Positions 52,159 through 61,255 are shown, numbered from the stretch's first letter. The stretch: 64,000 bases of DNA from Capnocytophaga bilenii (GCF_017565765.1 NZ_JAGDYP010000001.1:338358-402357), one strand, 5' to 3'. A program made the numbers and translations. Notes: generated from the sequence alone by a model not told the origin.

Positions 52159-52923
52159 ATGAAAAAACTTGGTTTGGTATTTTCAGGAGGTGGTGTGCGT
52201 GCTTTGGCTCACGCCGGACTTCTGAAAGCACTGGAAGAACAAGGCATACGCCCCGCTGCTATCTCGGGTACCAGCGGTGGTGCTTTAGTGGGCGGCTTGT
52301 ACGCTTCTGGGGTTACCCCCGATGAAATGCTTGAGTTCTTTAGAAAAACGCCCGTCTTTAAATGGTCGATGGTAACATTTAAAAAAATAGGGCTGATGGA
52401 TAGTGCTAAATATACCAAGTTCTTTGAAAAACACTTCAAATATCGTACTTTTGAAGAGCTGAATATACCTCTTGCAGTAGCTGCTACTAATTTGCTCACG
52501 GGCAAGGTGCAGTATTTCAATAAAGGAGAACTAATACAACCCCTGATTGCTTCCTCGGCATTGCCGCCTTACTTTTCGCCCGTGCGGATAGATAAAGGGC
52601 TTTACTCAGACGGTGGTATATTAGACAATTTCCCAATAGAACCTATCAAAAATTTGTGTGAAGTGGTCATAGGTAGCTTTATCAATCCGTTAGAGCCTAT
52701 TGGCGAAGACGAACTGAAAAACTCTTTACAGCTTTTACAGCGCATTTACAACATTGCTATGGACGGCAACTACACCCGCAAGTTTAAAAAGAGTGATTAT
52801 GTATTTTTTCACAACCTGAGTAATATCAACGTACTCGATACTAAGATGTTAGAAAATGCTTTCCAATACGGCTACGAACAGGGAATTGAGAAAATTGAAA
52901 CGATTAAACAATTAGTAAATTAA
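52159..52923 (+). CDS. Patatin-like phospholipase (RssA type)
   Basis: A serine lipid acyl hydrolase with a Ser-Asp dyad. FSGGGVRALAHAG (oxyanion hole, residues 8-20), GTSGG with catalytic Ser 39, and SDGGILDNFP with the catalytic Asp (about residue 153). The 254 residues contain a single domain and no signal peptide, so it is cytosolic and may act at the membrane. It follows feoB by 17 bases. Confidence 0.88.
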   Translation: MKKLGLVFSGGGVRALAHAGLLKALEEQGIRPAAISGTSGGALVGGLYASGVTPDEMLEFFRKTPVFKWSMVTFKKIGLMDSAKYTKFFEKHFKYRTFEELNIPLAVAATNLLTGKVQYFNKGELIQPLIASSALPPYFSPVRIDKGLYSDGGILDNFPIEPIKNLCEVVIGSFINPLEPIGEDELKNSLQLLQRIYNIAMDGNYTRKFKKSDYVFFHNLSNINVLDTKMLENAFQYGYEQGIEKIETIKQLVN

Positions 52924-52957
52924 CCCATAAATATATTGATAAATTAATTAAAAAACG

Positions 52958-53557
52958 ATGAAAGAGATTTCTGAAATTCTATTTTTGGTATCGGATAGCT
53001 TATTGATACCTGACATAGTGGTGCTATTAGTACTTTTTGGGCGTGCGTTGCTACTGGTGGGCAGCTTCTACAACCGCTTTATTACGAAGTACAAAAACGA
53101 TAAACAACTAAATGCAGCTATAGGGGCACTCACCCCTGACGGAGCGCAGCAGCTAAAGGCATTGCTGCCCGAACGCGACAACTCGCTCTACATACAGTAT
53201 TTGCGCGACTTGCTTAGTCACGAACCCGATGCTGACTACTACGACTATATGATTGCTAACTTTGAAAACGAAGGCGAAAAAGACATCGCGACCTCTAAAC
53301 TATTGGCAAAAGTAGGTCCGGTATTGGGGCTTATAGGTACGCTTATCGCTATGAGTCCTGCACTTACGGGGCTTTCAACAGGCGACATTTCAAAAATGGC
53401 AAGCAATATGCAGGTAGTATTTGCTACCACCGTAGTGGGGTTAGTAATTAGCTTGGTGGGCTTGGTAACCTTGCAGTTCAAACAACGCTGGTATGCTAAG
53501 GAAACCAACAACTTAGATTACGTAGCACGTGTATTAACTAAAAACAACACCAAATGA
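52958..53557 (+). CDS. MotA/TolQ/ExbB proton channel family protein
   Basis: A 199-residue inner-membrane protein: one hydrophobic segment near the start (LIPDIVVLLVLFGRALLLVGSF) and two near the end, with KVGPVLGLIGTLIAMSPALTGLSTGD and MQVVFATTVVGLVISLVGLVTLQ, the conserved TolQ/ExbB/MotA channel pair. It overlaps the DUF2149 gene by 4 bases. Together they probably form an ExbBD-like motor, in which DUF2149 takes the place of ExbD. Confidence 0.85.
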   Translation: MKEISEILFLVSDSLLIPDIVVLLVLFGRALLLVGSFYNRFITKYKNDKQLNAAIGALTPDGAQQLKALLPERDNSLYIQYLRDLLSHEPDADYYDYMIANFENEGEKDIATSKLLAKVGPVLGLIGTLIAMSPALTGLSTGDISKMASNMQVVFATTVVGLVISLVGLVTLQFKQRWYAKETNNLDYVARVLTKNNTK

Positions 53558-53892
53558 GAAATAACAGACGTTCCCTTGCTTTCAAAGATGACGATGCCGA
53601 CCCGCTAAGCGTAGTTGTAAACCTCTTTGATGTGGCTATGGTTTTTGCCGTAGCTTTGATGGTATCTATGGTGATGAACCTCAATATGCAAGATTTCTTT
53701 TCGGGCGAAGACTTCACCATAGTAAAGAAAAAAGGCGATGATATGGAAATCATACGCCGCGAAGGGCAAAAAGTTACTAAATACAAAACAGTAGAAGGTG
53801 CTGCTGCCCCCGATGCAAGTCAAAAACGCGGTAAACGACTCGGAATAATGTACGAAACCGATACCGGTGAAACAATTTTGGTAAATGATTAA
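53554..53892 (+). CDS. DUF2149 protein, ExbD-like partner of the MotA/TolQ-like channel
   Basis: 112 residues with one transmembrane segment (VVVNLFDVAMVFAVALMVSMVMNL, about 19-42) preceded by DDDADPLS; the D in the segment could carry protons as in ExbD/TolR. The periplasmic part is short (KKKGDDMEIIRREGQKVTKYK...). DUF2149/MotA pairs are often next to cobN-like chelatase genes in Bacteroidota and methanogens; no such gene is seen here. Confidence 0.75.
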   Translation: MRNNRRSLAFKDDDADPLSVVVNLFDVAMVFAVALMVSMVMNLNMQDFFSGEDFTIVKKKGDDMEIIRREGQKVTKYKTVEGAAAPDASQKRGKRLGIMYETDTGETILVND

Positions 53893-53911
53893 TAAGTAAG
53901 CTAAAACAACA

Positions 53912-54304
53912 ATGGAAAATAATAGGCAAAAGAAAATAGCAGGAATTATACAAGAAGAGCTGGCAAAAGTGTTGCAACAAGCCATACGCGATGCTGGGCA
54001 AAGCAACCTGATTATCTCGGTTACAAAAGTAAACGTAGCAGTTGATTTATCAACGGCTAAAGTATACGTAAGCGTATTTCCCGAAACGCAGGCTGCCGAA
54101 ACACTCAAAGGGCTTAGCAGCAATGCGCCTCTCATCAAGCACGAATTGTCGCAAATCACTAAAAACCAATTTAGGCGTATGCCCGAATTGTTCTTCTATA
54201 TAGACGACTCTTTGCAATATATTGAAGGTATTGAACAATCACTCAAAGAAGAAGAAAACCCTATAGAGAACCGCACCTTGCTCTACAAACGCAAAATGAC
54301 CTAA
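53912..54304 (+). CDS. rbfA: Ribosome-binding factor A
   Basis: Helps 30S subunit maturation and cold adaptation. The 130 residues contain RQKKIAGIIQEELAKVLQQ, LIISVTKVNVAVDLSTAKVYVSVFP and the KH-like end ITKNQFRRMPELFFYIDDSLQYIEGIEQSLKEEE, all normal for RbfA. Usually found beside an FtsX/LolE-type permease in flavobacteria, as here. Confidence 0.93.
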   Translation: MENNRQKKIAGIIQEELAKVLQQAIRDAGQSNLIISVTKVNVAVDLSTAKVYVSVFPETQAAETLKGLSSNAPLIKHELSQITKNQFRRMPELFFYIDDSLQYIEGIEQSLKEEENPIENRTLLYKRKMT

Positions 54305-54311
54305 TAAAACG

Positions 54312-55508
54312 ATGAAAACTAACGCCGTTCTGTACATTGCCAAGCGTTATAGCTTTGCCAAAAGCTCGCAAAACGTTATCAATATTATCAATAAAGTAAC
54401 AGCCGTAGTAGTAGTGCTAGGGGCGGCGGCGTTATTCATTGTATTAGCAGGATTTGCAGGACTGAAAGACTTTACGTTATCATTTTCAACCACCTTCGAC
54501 CCCGACTTGAAAATCTTCCCCAAAACGGGCAAATACTTGGCATTAGCAGCTACCGATACTCTCAAATTGCAACAAGTAGAAGGCATAGCTCATTTTACTA
54601 AAGTGTTGGAAGAGCAAGTATTCCTCACGCACAACCAGAAGAACCACATTGCTTACATCAAAGGAGTAGATGCTCAATACCCCTTAGTGAATGCTGTAGA
54701 TAGCATTATCTCTTTGGGGCAATGGAACACAACGCCGCCAAGTGTAGTAGTAGGGGGGATTATCTTCAACAAATTAGGGCTCAATCTCGCCGATGGCAAT
54801 TCGCCACTGCAAATAGTAGTGCCCAAAGCAGGCAAAGGGAGTATCCTCAATGACCCGATGCCCTACCGACAAGCTTTCACCGTAGTAGGCGGCATCTACC
54901 AGCTCACCGAAGATTTAGATAAAAAATACGTATTCTCAAGCCTTCCACAAGCACAATTTATATTAGGGTTACAACCCAACCAAGTCTCTGCCATAGAGCT
55001 AAAACTAACCCCAACAGCCAACGAGCGCAACGTTATAACGCAAATAGAGCACAGTTTTTCACAACCCGTAGTAGTAAAAAACCGTGCCCAACTAAACGAT
55101 GCACTTTATCGTATGCTCAATACCGAAAATATAGCCGTTTATCTCATTTTTATCTTAGTACTCATCATAGCACTATTCAACCTTGTAGGAGCTATTATAA
55201 TGATGATATTAGACAAGAAAGACGACCTATACACCCTCTATGCCTTAGGCTTCAGCCAGCAGCAATTACGCCGCATTTTCTTTTGGCAAGGAGTTATCGC
55301 CTCTGTAACAGGAGCCCTGATAGGCATAGCGATAGGCTTTGCAATAATAGTGAGCCAGCAACAATTTTCCTTCGTAAAGATAGCACCCACACTGCCTTAT
55401 CCTGTAAGTATCACTTTGCTCAATACAATAGTCGTTTTTGCCACTATAGTAGTATTAGGCGTATTAGCCTCGTGGATAGCCTCCTCACGCGTGCCGCTTC
55501 GCAGGTGA
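54312..55508 (+). CDS. ABC transporter permease, FtsX/LolC-E type
   Basis: 398 residues: an N-terminal transmembrane segment (VTAVVVVLGAAALFIVLAGFAGL), a ~230-residue periplasmic MacB-like domain, then three C-terminal segments (NIAVYLIFILVLIIALFNLVGAIIMMILDKKDDLYTLYALGFSQQQLRRIFFWQGVIAS...). The ILDKKDDLYTLYALG coupling stretch is typical of lipoprotein-releasing (LolE) permeases, so it probably extracts lipoproteins from the inner membrane with an ATPase coded elsewhere. 8 bases after rbfA. Its end overlaps brnQ (opposite strand) by 24 bases. Confidence 0.85.
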   Translation: MKTNAVLYIAKRYSFAKSSQNVINIINKVTAVVVVLGAAALFIVLAGFAGLKDFTLSFSTTFDPDLKIFPKTGKYLALAATDTLKLQQVEGIAHFTKVLEEQVFLTHNQKNHIAYIKGVDAQYPLVNAVDSIISLGQWNTTPPSVVVGGIIFNKLGLNLADGNSPLQIVVPKAGKGSILNDPMPYRQAFTVVGGIYQLTEDLDKKYVFSSLPQAQFILGLQPNQVSAIELKLTPTANERNVITQIEHSFSQPVVVKNRAQLNDALYRMLNTENIAVYLIFILVLIIALFNLVGAIIMMILDKKDDLYTLYALGFSQQQLRRIFFWQGVIASVTGALIGIAIGFAIIVSQQQFSFVKIAPTLPYPVSITLLNTIVVFATIVVLGVLASWIASSRVPLRR

Positions 55509-56888
55509 TGAGCGTGTAACTACTGCCACTACTACAAAAGCTACTAATGAGGGCAACAACCATTCCAGCTTAAAGCTACCCAGTGGCAGCCACTGTTTTA
55601 CAACAAATATCCAATCGCGTAACATATATGCTAACCACCAAGGCATATCGAGGAGGGCAATACCAGCTACATCAATAGCCGAAACAATAGCTGTAACTAC
55701 TACTGCCGTAACATAAGGTGCAGGGCGTTGTACCCATTTGCCAAAAACAAGCACATATAAAATAATCGTGAATACAATAGGATATACAAACAATAGTATA
55801 TATACCGCATAAGCAATAATACTATCTACCGAATTTACAGATATAACTATAGAAACAACTGTAGTAATCACAGCCCATACCTTGTAAGATACACGCCCGC
55901 GAGTAAGTCCCTCAAAAAAAGAACTCACCGATGAAATCAGCGCAATAGCGGTAGTAAGACACGCCAGCCCAATAGCCAGCGCTACCCCTATCGTACCCCA
56001 TTTGCCTAACGTGTTGTGCGAAATATACAACAGCAAATCAGTGCGCAGTATCACACCTTCTTTGCCTTCATACCCCGAATGAGCCCCCAAATAAATCAGT
56101 CCCCCATAAATAAACAACAAGCAAAGCGTAGAAACTACCCCTCCCATTATCGTAACTCGTGTACATTCTGAAGGCTCGTTGTAGCCCTTATTTACGATTG
56201 CAGCAATAATAATACCCGCAAAAATCACCGAAGCCATAACGTCCATTGTCTGATATCCCTCTGTAAAGCCCAATACAAAGCTTTGCGAAGCCCCTAAATT
56301 TGTAGGCATCGCCTCTGCTTCAGGATATACCACCCCCAAGAAGATAAGCAAGATGAGCACTATCAGCAAGAAAGGCGTGAGAAACTTCCCAATAACATCT
56401 ACAATACGTGATTTAGAGATAGAAAGTACCAATGCTACGCCAAAAAAGAAGATAGAAAAACACAGTGATTTAGAGATAGAAAGTACCAACGCTACCTTAA
56501 AAAAGGAGATAGAAAAACACAAAGGCGAAAGGTTAGGCAGTAGCGGCTGGATACCAATCTCATAGGTAGTAGCCCCCGTACGAGGTAAAGCCAAAAGAGG
56601 TCCTATAAAAAGAATAATCACAAAGGTAAGAGCACTTATCAGTTTAGGGTGGATAAGCCAACCCAAGTCGGTGAAATGTTTGCCTACACGCGCCACCATC
56701 AGCACTCCCAAAAAAGGCGCTATAATAGCCGTAATAAAAAAACCAGCCAAAGCCCAATACCAGTGGCTACCCGTGTTTAAACCAATAAAAGGCGGCAATA
56801 TAAGATTGCCCGCACCAAAAAACATCGCAAAAAGCGCAAAACCCACAGTAAGCGCCGTAAGCCATTGATTTAGTTTCAACCCTCTCAT
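55485..56888 (-). CDS. brnQ: Branched-chain amino acid carrier BrnQ (LIVCS family) with internal 19-residue duplication
   Basis: A sodium- or proton-coupled importer of Leu, Ile and Val with about 12 membrane segments. The start ALFAMFFGAGNLILPPFIG is the LIVCS hallmark, followed by GFFITAIIAPFLGVLMVARVGKHF and LGFTEGYQTMDVMASVIFAGII. The 467 residues include a tandem repeat of LCFSI-x-F-F-x-VALVLSISKS at residues ~123-160. One copy alone fits the normal length better. The duplication is in frame but lengthens a membrane helix region, so function may be changed. Confidence 0.9.
   Translation of the reverse strand: MRGLKLNQWLTALTVGFALFAMFFGAGNLILPPFIGLNTGSHWYWALAGFFITAIIAPFLGVLMVARVGKHFTDLGWLIHPKLISALTFVIILFIGPLLALPRTGATTYEIGIQPLLPNLSPLCFSISFFKVALVLSISKSLCFSIFFFGVALVLSISKSRIVDVIGKFLTPFLLIVLILLIFLGVVYPEAEAMPTNLGASQSFVLGFTEGYQTMDVMASVIFAGIIIAAIVNKGYNEPSECTRVTIMGGVVSTLCLLFIYGGLIYLGAHSGYEGKEGVILRTDLLLYISHNTLGKWGTIGVALAIGLACLTTAIALISSVSSFFEGLTRGRVSYKVWAVITTVVSIVISVNSVDSIIAYAVYILLFVYPIVFTIILYVLVFGKWVQRPAPYVTAVVVTAIVSAIDVAGIALLDMPWWLAYMLRDWIFVVKQWLPLGSFKLEWLLPSLVAFVVVAVVTRSSPAKRHA
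56408..56521. repeat. 57-base tandem duplication inside brnQ
   Basis: Unit 1 is 56408-56464 and unit 2 is 56465-56521, both starting GTGATTTAGAGATAGAAAGT. They differ at about nine positions, so the event is not brand new. Confidence 0.9.
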
Positions 56889-56975
56889 AATAATCGGTAT
56901 TATAAATAAAGTTGCAAATAAAAGAAAAATAACACAATTATCAAAATCTAAAACCTACAATTAACAATTTTTTAT

Positions 56976-56983
56976 TATCTTTG
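56976..56983 (+). promoter_or_regulatory. -7 box for the metallophosphatase gene
   Basis: TATCTTTG, 37 bases before the ATG at 57021. Confidence 0.5.
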
Positions 56984-57020
56984 CACTGAAAATCAATAAT
57001 TCTTTTTATAAATTTACAGT

Positions 57021-57746
57021 ATGCGTACCCTTGTAATTGGCGATATTCACGGCGCTCTCATAGCCCTACAGCAAGTACTCCAGCGAGCACAAATCACCCC
57101 CAAAGACCATCTTATCTTCCTTGGTGACTATGCCGATGGCTGGAGCCAAACCCCTCAAGTGTTAGACTTCCTTATTGAATACCAGCAGCAACACCACTGC
57201 ACCTTCTTGCGCGGCAACCACGATGCCCTATGCTACGACTTCCTTTGTGGCAAAACAAACGACACTATGTGGTACCAACACGGCGGTAAGGCTACCGTAA
57301 AAGCCTATGAAAACATCAGTGAAAACACAAAAGAAGTCCATCGCAACTTCCTTTTCGCGCTGGAAGACTATTATTTAGACGATGACAATCGTTTGTTTTT
57401 GCACGCAGGCTTCACCAACCTGCGCGGGGTAGCATACGAATATTTTACTGAAATGCTCTATTGGGACAGAACCCTTTGGGAAACCGCCTGCAGCACCACC
57501 CTTGCACCTACCCATCCCCAGTATCCCACCCGCTTACGCCTTTACAAGCAAATATACATAGGGCACACCCCCACCACCCGTTTGGGCAGCACCCATCCGC
57601 TCACCTTTCACAACGTAACCAATGTAGATACAGGCGCAGCCTTTAAAGGCGTCATTACAATTCTCGACATCGATAACAATACCTATTGGCAAAGCGATCC
57701 CGTTTACACCCTATACCCCCAAGAACAAGGGCGAAACACAAAATAA
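57021..57746 (+). CDS. Cytosolic metallophosphoesterase (Ser/Thr phosphatase/ApaH-like)
   Basis: 241 residues without signal peptide. Two-metal motifs: GDIHG (residues 7-11), GDYADG (36-41), RGNHD (about 65-69), and HAGF plus GHTP further on. This set fits bis(5'-nucleosyl)-tetraphosphatase or protein phosphatase of the PPP group. It is unrelated in origin to the exported phosphoesterase at 2165-3346. Single gene with its own promoter. Confidence 0.85.
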   Translation: MRTLVIGDIHGALIALQQVLQRAQITPKDHLIFLGDYADGWSQTPQVLDFLIEYQQQHHCTFLRGNHDALCYDFLCGKTNDTMWYQHGGKATVKAYENISENTKEVHRNFLFALEDYYLDDDNRLFLHAGFTNLRGVAYEYFTEMLYWDRTLWETACSTTLAPTHPQYPTRLRLYKQIYIGHTPTTRLGSTHPLTFHNVTNVDTGAAFKGVITILDIDNNTYWQSDPVYTLYPQEQGRNTK

Positions 57747-57774
57747 TAGTTAAGTTTTAGCCCACAGTCCCACC

Positions 57775-57861
57775 GAACCTTGAGCGAAGGATAAGCGAAG
57801 GTTGAGCGAAGGATAAAAGCCTGTGCGGCTCGCACCGAGCTGGTGCAGCGGAGTATGTGAC
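57775..57861. repeat. CCTTCGCTCA repeat family, inverted copy
   Basis: Reverse complement of 19441-19587: GAGCGAAGGAT units, GCCTGTGCGGCTCGCACC, and GCTGGTGCAGCGGAGTATG. It separates the phosphatase gene from the rhuM remnant. Confidence 0.7.
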
Positions 57862-57901
57862 GAATATATACCCTAATCATTAAACATTAAACATTATTTT
57901 G

Positions 57902-57909
57902 TATTTTTG
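57902..57909 (+). promoter_or_regulatory. -7 box for the rhuM remnant
   Basis: TATTTTTG after ACATTATTTTG, 27 bases before the ATG. The promoter is intact although the gene is not. Confidence 0.5.
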
Positions 57910-57935
57910 CGGACTGACACTAACAACACCATACT

Positions 57936-58200
57936 ATGGAAGAAACATCACAAGGAGAGTTGCTCCTCTATCAAGATGAAAAGGGGGCAACCCAAATAGA
58001 AGTACGCCTTGAAAACGAAAACGTTTGGCTTACACAAGCACAGTTGGTAACCCTTTATCAATCTAGTAAAGCTAATATAAGCGAGCATATTAAGCATATT
58101 TTTGAAGAAGGAGAATTAGAGGAAAAAGCAGTTGTTCGGAAATTCCGAACAACTGCCGCTGATGGCAAAAATTATAACACAGCTTACTACAATGTTACTC
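57936..58200 (+). pseudogene. rhuM: RhuM-family protein, truncated by a MITE
   Basis: The first ~88 residues fit RhuM (virulence RhuM/Fic-associated family): GELLLYQDEKGATQIEVRLENENVWLTQAQLVTLYQSSKANISEHIKHIFEEGELEEKAVVRKF and YYN. RhuM proteins go on with D-x-I-I-x-V-G-Y-R-V and are about 330 residues; here the frame changes at about 58200 into MITE sequence and stops at 58397. RhuM genes are often found near restriction or toxin modules, but none is here. Confidence 0.75.
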
Positions 58201-58329
58201 GTGCGCCACACACTTTGTCAAACTTTCAGAGTTTGACAAAGTTAATTACTCTGATAATCAATCGATTTTATTCACATTGTAGGGGCGATTGGCAAATCGC
58301 CCTCACGAAACAAAACTTTTCGGACAGCC
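58201..58329. mobile_element. MITE, copy E (inverted, one end worn)
   Basis: Reverse complement of copy D: right end CAAAACTTTTCGGACAGCC, the GGGGCGATTGGCAAATCGCC hairpin, and the palindrome TTTGTCAAACTTTCAGAG. The far end stops at GTGCGCCACAC without the usual terminal repeat, so it is truncated at the rhuM junction. Confidence 0.75.
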
Positions 58330-58422
58330 ACTACCCTTCACCAGTCCCACCGAACCTTGAGCGAAGGATAAACCTATATACCCTACTTCTAAAATAATCA
58401 TTAAACATTAAACATTATTTCG

Positions 58423-58430
58423 TATCTTTG
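58423..58430 (+). promoter_or_regulatory. -7 box for the sigma-54 activator
   Basis: TATCTTTG preceded by ACATTATTTCG, 29 bases before the ATG at 58460. Confidence 0.6.
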
Positions 58431-58459
58431 CACACCACAATTTTGATACCTACAGAAAA

Positions 58460-59734
58460 ATGGAAAATATCCAAGCTATAAAACAACGATTTAGCATCAT
58501 TGGCAACGACCCCATGCTGAACCGCGCCATAGAAAAAGCTATACAAGTAGCCCCTACCGACATTTCCGTTCTCGTAACGGGCGAAAGTGGTGTAGGAAAA
58601 GAAAGTATCCCCCGCATCATACATACCCTATCCAACCGAAAACACGGAAGATATATCGCTGTAAACTGCGGTGCTATCCCCGAAGGAACGATCGATTCCG
58701 AACTCTTTGGGCACGAAAAAGGAGCTTTCACAGGAGCTACTGCCACCCGTAATGGCTATTTTGAAGAAGCTGATGGAGGCACTATCTTCCTCGATGAAGT
58801 AGGCGAACTACCCCTCACCACCCAAGTACGCCTCTTGCGCATCCTCGAAAATGGCGAATTTATGAAAGTAGGCTCTTCAGTAGTACAGAAAACCAACGTA
58901 CGCATCGTAGCGGCTACCAACGTAAAAATGCAAGATGCTATCAAAAAAGGACAATTCCGCGAAGACCTCTATTACCGTCTCAGTACGGTTGAAATACACC
59001 TACCCCCCTTGCGCGAACGAAAAGACGATATTCACCTGCTGTTCCGCAAATTTGCTTCCGATTTTGCCAGCAAATACAAAATGCCCGCCATCAAGCTCAC
59101 CCCCGATGCTGTATCCCTCCTCACCAACTACCGATGGAGCGGTAACATACGCCAGCTGCGCAACGTAGCCGAACAAATATCTGTATTAGAACAGCAACGA
59201 GACATCACAGCCCCCGTACTGCAAACCTACCTGCCCACCCCCACCAGCACCCTCCCCACCGTAATACCCCAAAATAATCGTAACGAAAACGACTTTAGCA
59301 ACGAGCGAGAACTCCTCTATAAAGTCCTTTTTGATATGAAAAACGACCTCAACGACCTGAAAAAACTCACCCTTGAGCTCCTCAAAAACGGAAATTCAAC
59401 CAAAGTGCAGGAAGATAACCAAACGCTTATACACCGCATCTATGGTAAAACCCCAGAAACCCCAGTCCCCACACATTATCCCGAAAATACCACACCCTAT
59501 ACCCTTATCCCTGTGAAAACCAATGAAAATACCACTATCCACCCCGTAGAAGACACTTATACTTACGAAGAAGCTACCGAAGAAGAACGCTTTTCGTTAC
59601 AACAACAAGAAAAAGAAATGATTAAAAAAGCCTTAGAGCACAACGAAGGCAAAAGACGCGAAACTGCCAAAGAACTCGGCATCTCCGAGCGCACACTCTA
59701 TCGCAAAATAAAACAATACAATTTAGACAATTAG
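58460..59734 (+). CDS. Sigma-54-dependent transcriptional activator without receiver domain
   Basis: 424 residues. The AAA+ domain has Walker A GESGVGKES (41-49), the sigma-54 contact loop GAFTGA (88-93), Walker B GGTIFLDEVGEL (106-117) and an arginine-finger region (ATNVKMQDAIKKGQFREDLYYRL). A 130-residue linker follows and then a Fis-type helix-turn-helix (KKALEHNEGKRRETAKELGISERTLYRKIKQY, ~392-423). No response-regulator domain, so it must be controlled by a partner, by level, or through the linker. Target genes unknown; no -24/-12 promoter was noticed nearby. Confidence 0.9.
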   Translation: MENIQAIKQRFSIIGNDPMLNRAIEKAIQVAPTDISVLVTGESGVGKESIPRIIHTLSNRKHGRYIAVNCGAIPEGTIDSELFGHEKGAFTGATATRNGYFEEADGGTIFLDEVGELPLTTQVRLLRILENGEFMKVGSSVVQKTNVRIVAATNVKMQDAIKKGQFREDLYYRLSTVEIHLPPLRERKDDIHLLFRKFASDFASKYKMPAIKLTPDAVSLLTNYRWSGNIRQLRNVAEQISVLEQQRDITAPVLQTYLPTPTSTLPTVIPQNNRNENDFSNERELLYKVLFDMKNDLNDLKKLTLELLKNGNSTKVQEDNQTLIHRIYGKTPETPVPTHYPENTTPYTLIPVKTNENTTIHPVEDTYTYEEATEEERFSLQQQEKEMIKKALEHNEGKRRETAKELGISERTLYRKIKQYNLDN

Positions 59735-59767
59735 CCTATTTGCTAATTGATTTATCAGCAAATTATT

Positions 59768-61039
59768 ATGAAATCATACAAAATAGGCATCATAGGGCTT
59801 GGTTATGTAGGATTCCCCTTAGCCTGCCTCTTTGCCAAAAAATACCCCACCATAGGTTACGACCCACAAGAAAAACGCATAGCGCAGCTGCGCGAGGGAA
59901 TAGATATCACCAATGAAATCGATACAGAGGTGATACAAGCACGCCTAAATACATACCTGCAATGCACTAATGACCCCAATGCGCTGAAAGACTGCAATGT
60001 ATATATCGTAGCAGTCCCCACACCCATAGACCTTTATCAGCAACCCGACCTTACAGCACTGCGCAAAGCAAGCAAAACCGTAGGCACACTGCTCAAGCAA
60101 GGTGATATTGTTATCTATGAATCTACCGTCTACCCTGGCGTTACCGAAGAGGTATGCGTACCTATATTAGAACAGACGGCAAAACTTACCTTCAATAGCG
60201 ATTTTTTTGTAGGCTATTCACCCGAACGCGTAAACCCGTCCGACAAGCAGCACACAGTAGAAAACATCAAAAAAATAACCTCTGGCTCTACTCCCACTAT
60301 TGCTTCCGAAATAGATGCCCTCTACAACAGCGTTCTCACAGGAGGTACCTACCCTGCCGAGAGCATCAAAGTAGCCGAAGCAGCCAAAGTAATAGAAAAC
60401 GCCCAACGCGATGTGAATATCGCCTTTATGAACGAAATTGCACAAATATGTAACCTCTTGAATATCGACACCCAATCGGTTATCAATGCCGCTGCCAGCA
60501 AATGGAACTTCCTGCCCTTTTGCCCAGGATTAGTAGGAGGGCACTGCATAGGCGTAGACCCCTACTACCTCATACAAAAAGCCAAACTACACGGCTTATC
60601 ACCACGCCTGATGATGGAAGCCCGAAAAACCAACGATAGTATGGGAGGGTATATAGTACATCAAATTGTGAATAAATTATGCACTCTTGGTATTAAAGTG
60701 AAAGACAGCAGGATACTTCTCTTAGGATTTACTTTTAAAGAAAATTGTCCCGATATTCGCAATACCAAAGTAATAGACTTATATCATAGTCTGGAAAGTT
60801 TTACACACAACATTACTATCTACGACCCTCACGCCAATGCAGAAACTGTACAAGAAGAATACGGCATCACCCTCATTACCGATATGAATAAGCTGCCCAA
60901 AAACAACGATGTTGCAGTACTATGCGTTGCCCATAACGAGATGTTATCTATAGATATTAATCAGTATATCAAGCCCGAAGGTATTATTTATGACGTAAAA
61001 GGAATACTACCCCTTAGCCCAAAAACTTATAGGCTATAA
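59768..61039 (+). CDS. UDP-sugar (UDP-GlcNAc/GalNAc type) 6-dehydrogenase
   Basis: Oxidises a UDP-sugar to its uronic acid for capsule or O-antigen. NAD-binding GIIGLGYVGFPLA at the start, the catalytic Cys in GGHCIGVDPYYL (about residue 265) and the C-terminal GFTFKENCPDIRNTKV. The 423 residues are close to WbpO/TviB (UDP-N-acetylgalactosamine or -glucosamine dehydrogenase). I use the ATG at 59768 rather than the TTG at 59747. It comes 33 bases after the activator gene, so co-transcription is possible. Confidence 0.9.
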   Translation: MKSYKIGIIGLGYVGFPLACLFAKKYPTIGYDPQEKRIAQLREGIDITNEIDTEVIQARLNTYLQCTNDPNALKDCNVYIVAVPTPIDLYQQPDLTALRKASKTVGTLLKQGDIVIYESTVYPGVTEEVCVPILEQTAKLTFNSDFFVGYSPERVNPSDKQHTVENIKKITSGSTPTIASEIDALYNSVLTGGTYPAESIKVAEAAKVIENAQRDVNIAFMNEIAQICNLLNIDTQSVINAAASKWNFLPFCPGLVGGHCIGVDPYYLIQKAKLHGLSPRLMMEARKTNDSMGGYIVHQIVNKLCTLGIKVKDSRILLLGFTFKENCPDIRNTKVIDLYHSLESFTHNITIYDPHANAETVQEEYGITLITDMNKLPKNNDVAVLCVAHNEMLSIDINQYIKPEGIIYDVKGILPLSPKTYRL

Positions 61040-61045
61040 AACGAC

Positions 61046-61080
61046 GAGGCGTGCAGTTTCACAACTACACGCCTCTTTTA
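61046..61080 (+). terminator. Terminator after the UDP-sugar dehydrogenase
   Basis: GAGGCGTGCAGTT, TCAC loop, AACTACACGCCTC and TTTT; one C-A mismatch in the stem. Confidence 0.8.
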
Positions 61081-61225
61081 GTATATAAATAATAGCGATT
61101 TCTGAAGAAATATTCCTCCTATTTTATTTAGAAAGATATTACATTCTTCAAGTAGAATCTCAAAAACCGTGCCAATCTTTTTTTTAATCATTAACATTAA
61201 TCATTGATATTTAAACATTATTTCG

Positions 61226-61233
61226 TATCTTTG
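61226..61233 (+). promoter_or_regulatory. -7 box for the IPExxxVDY gene and pyk
   Basis: TATCTTTG after ACATTATTTCG, 22 bases before the ATG at 61256. Confidence 0.6.
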
Positions 61234-61255
61234 CCCCCGAAAACAACTACACACT

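Noticed and set aside
58460-59734. Response regulator of a two-component system
   Set aside because: There is no receiver domain and no histidine kinase gene next to it.
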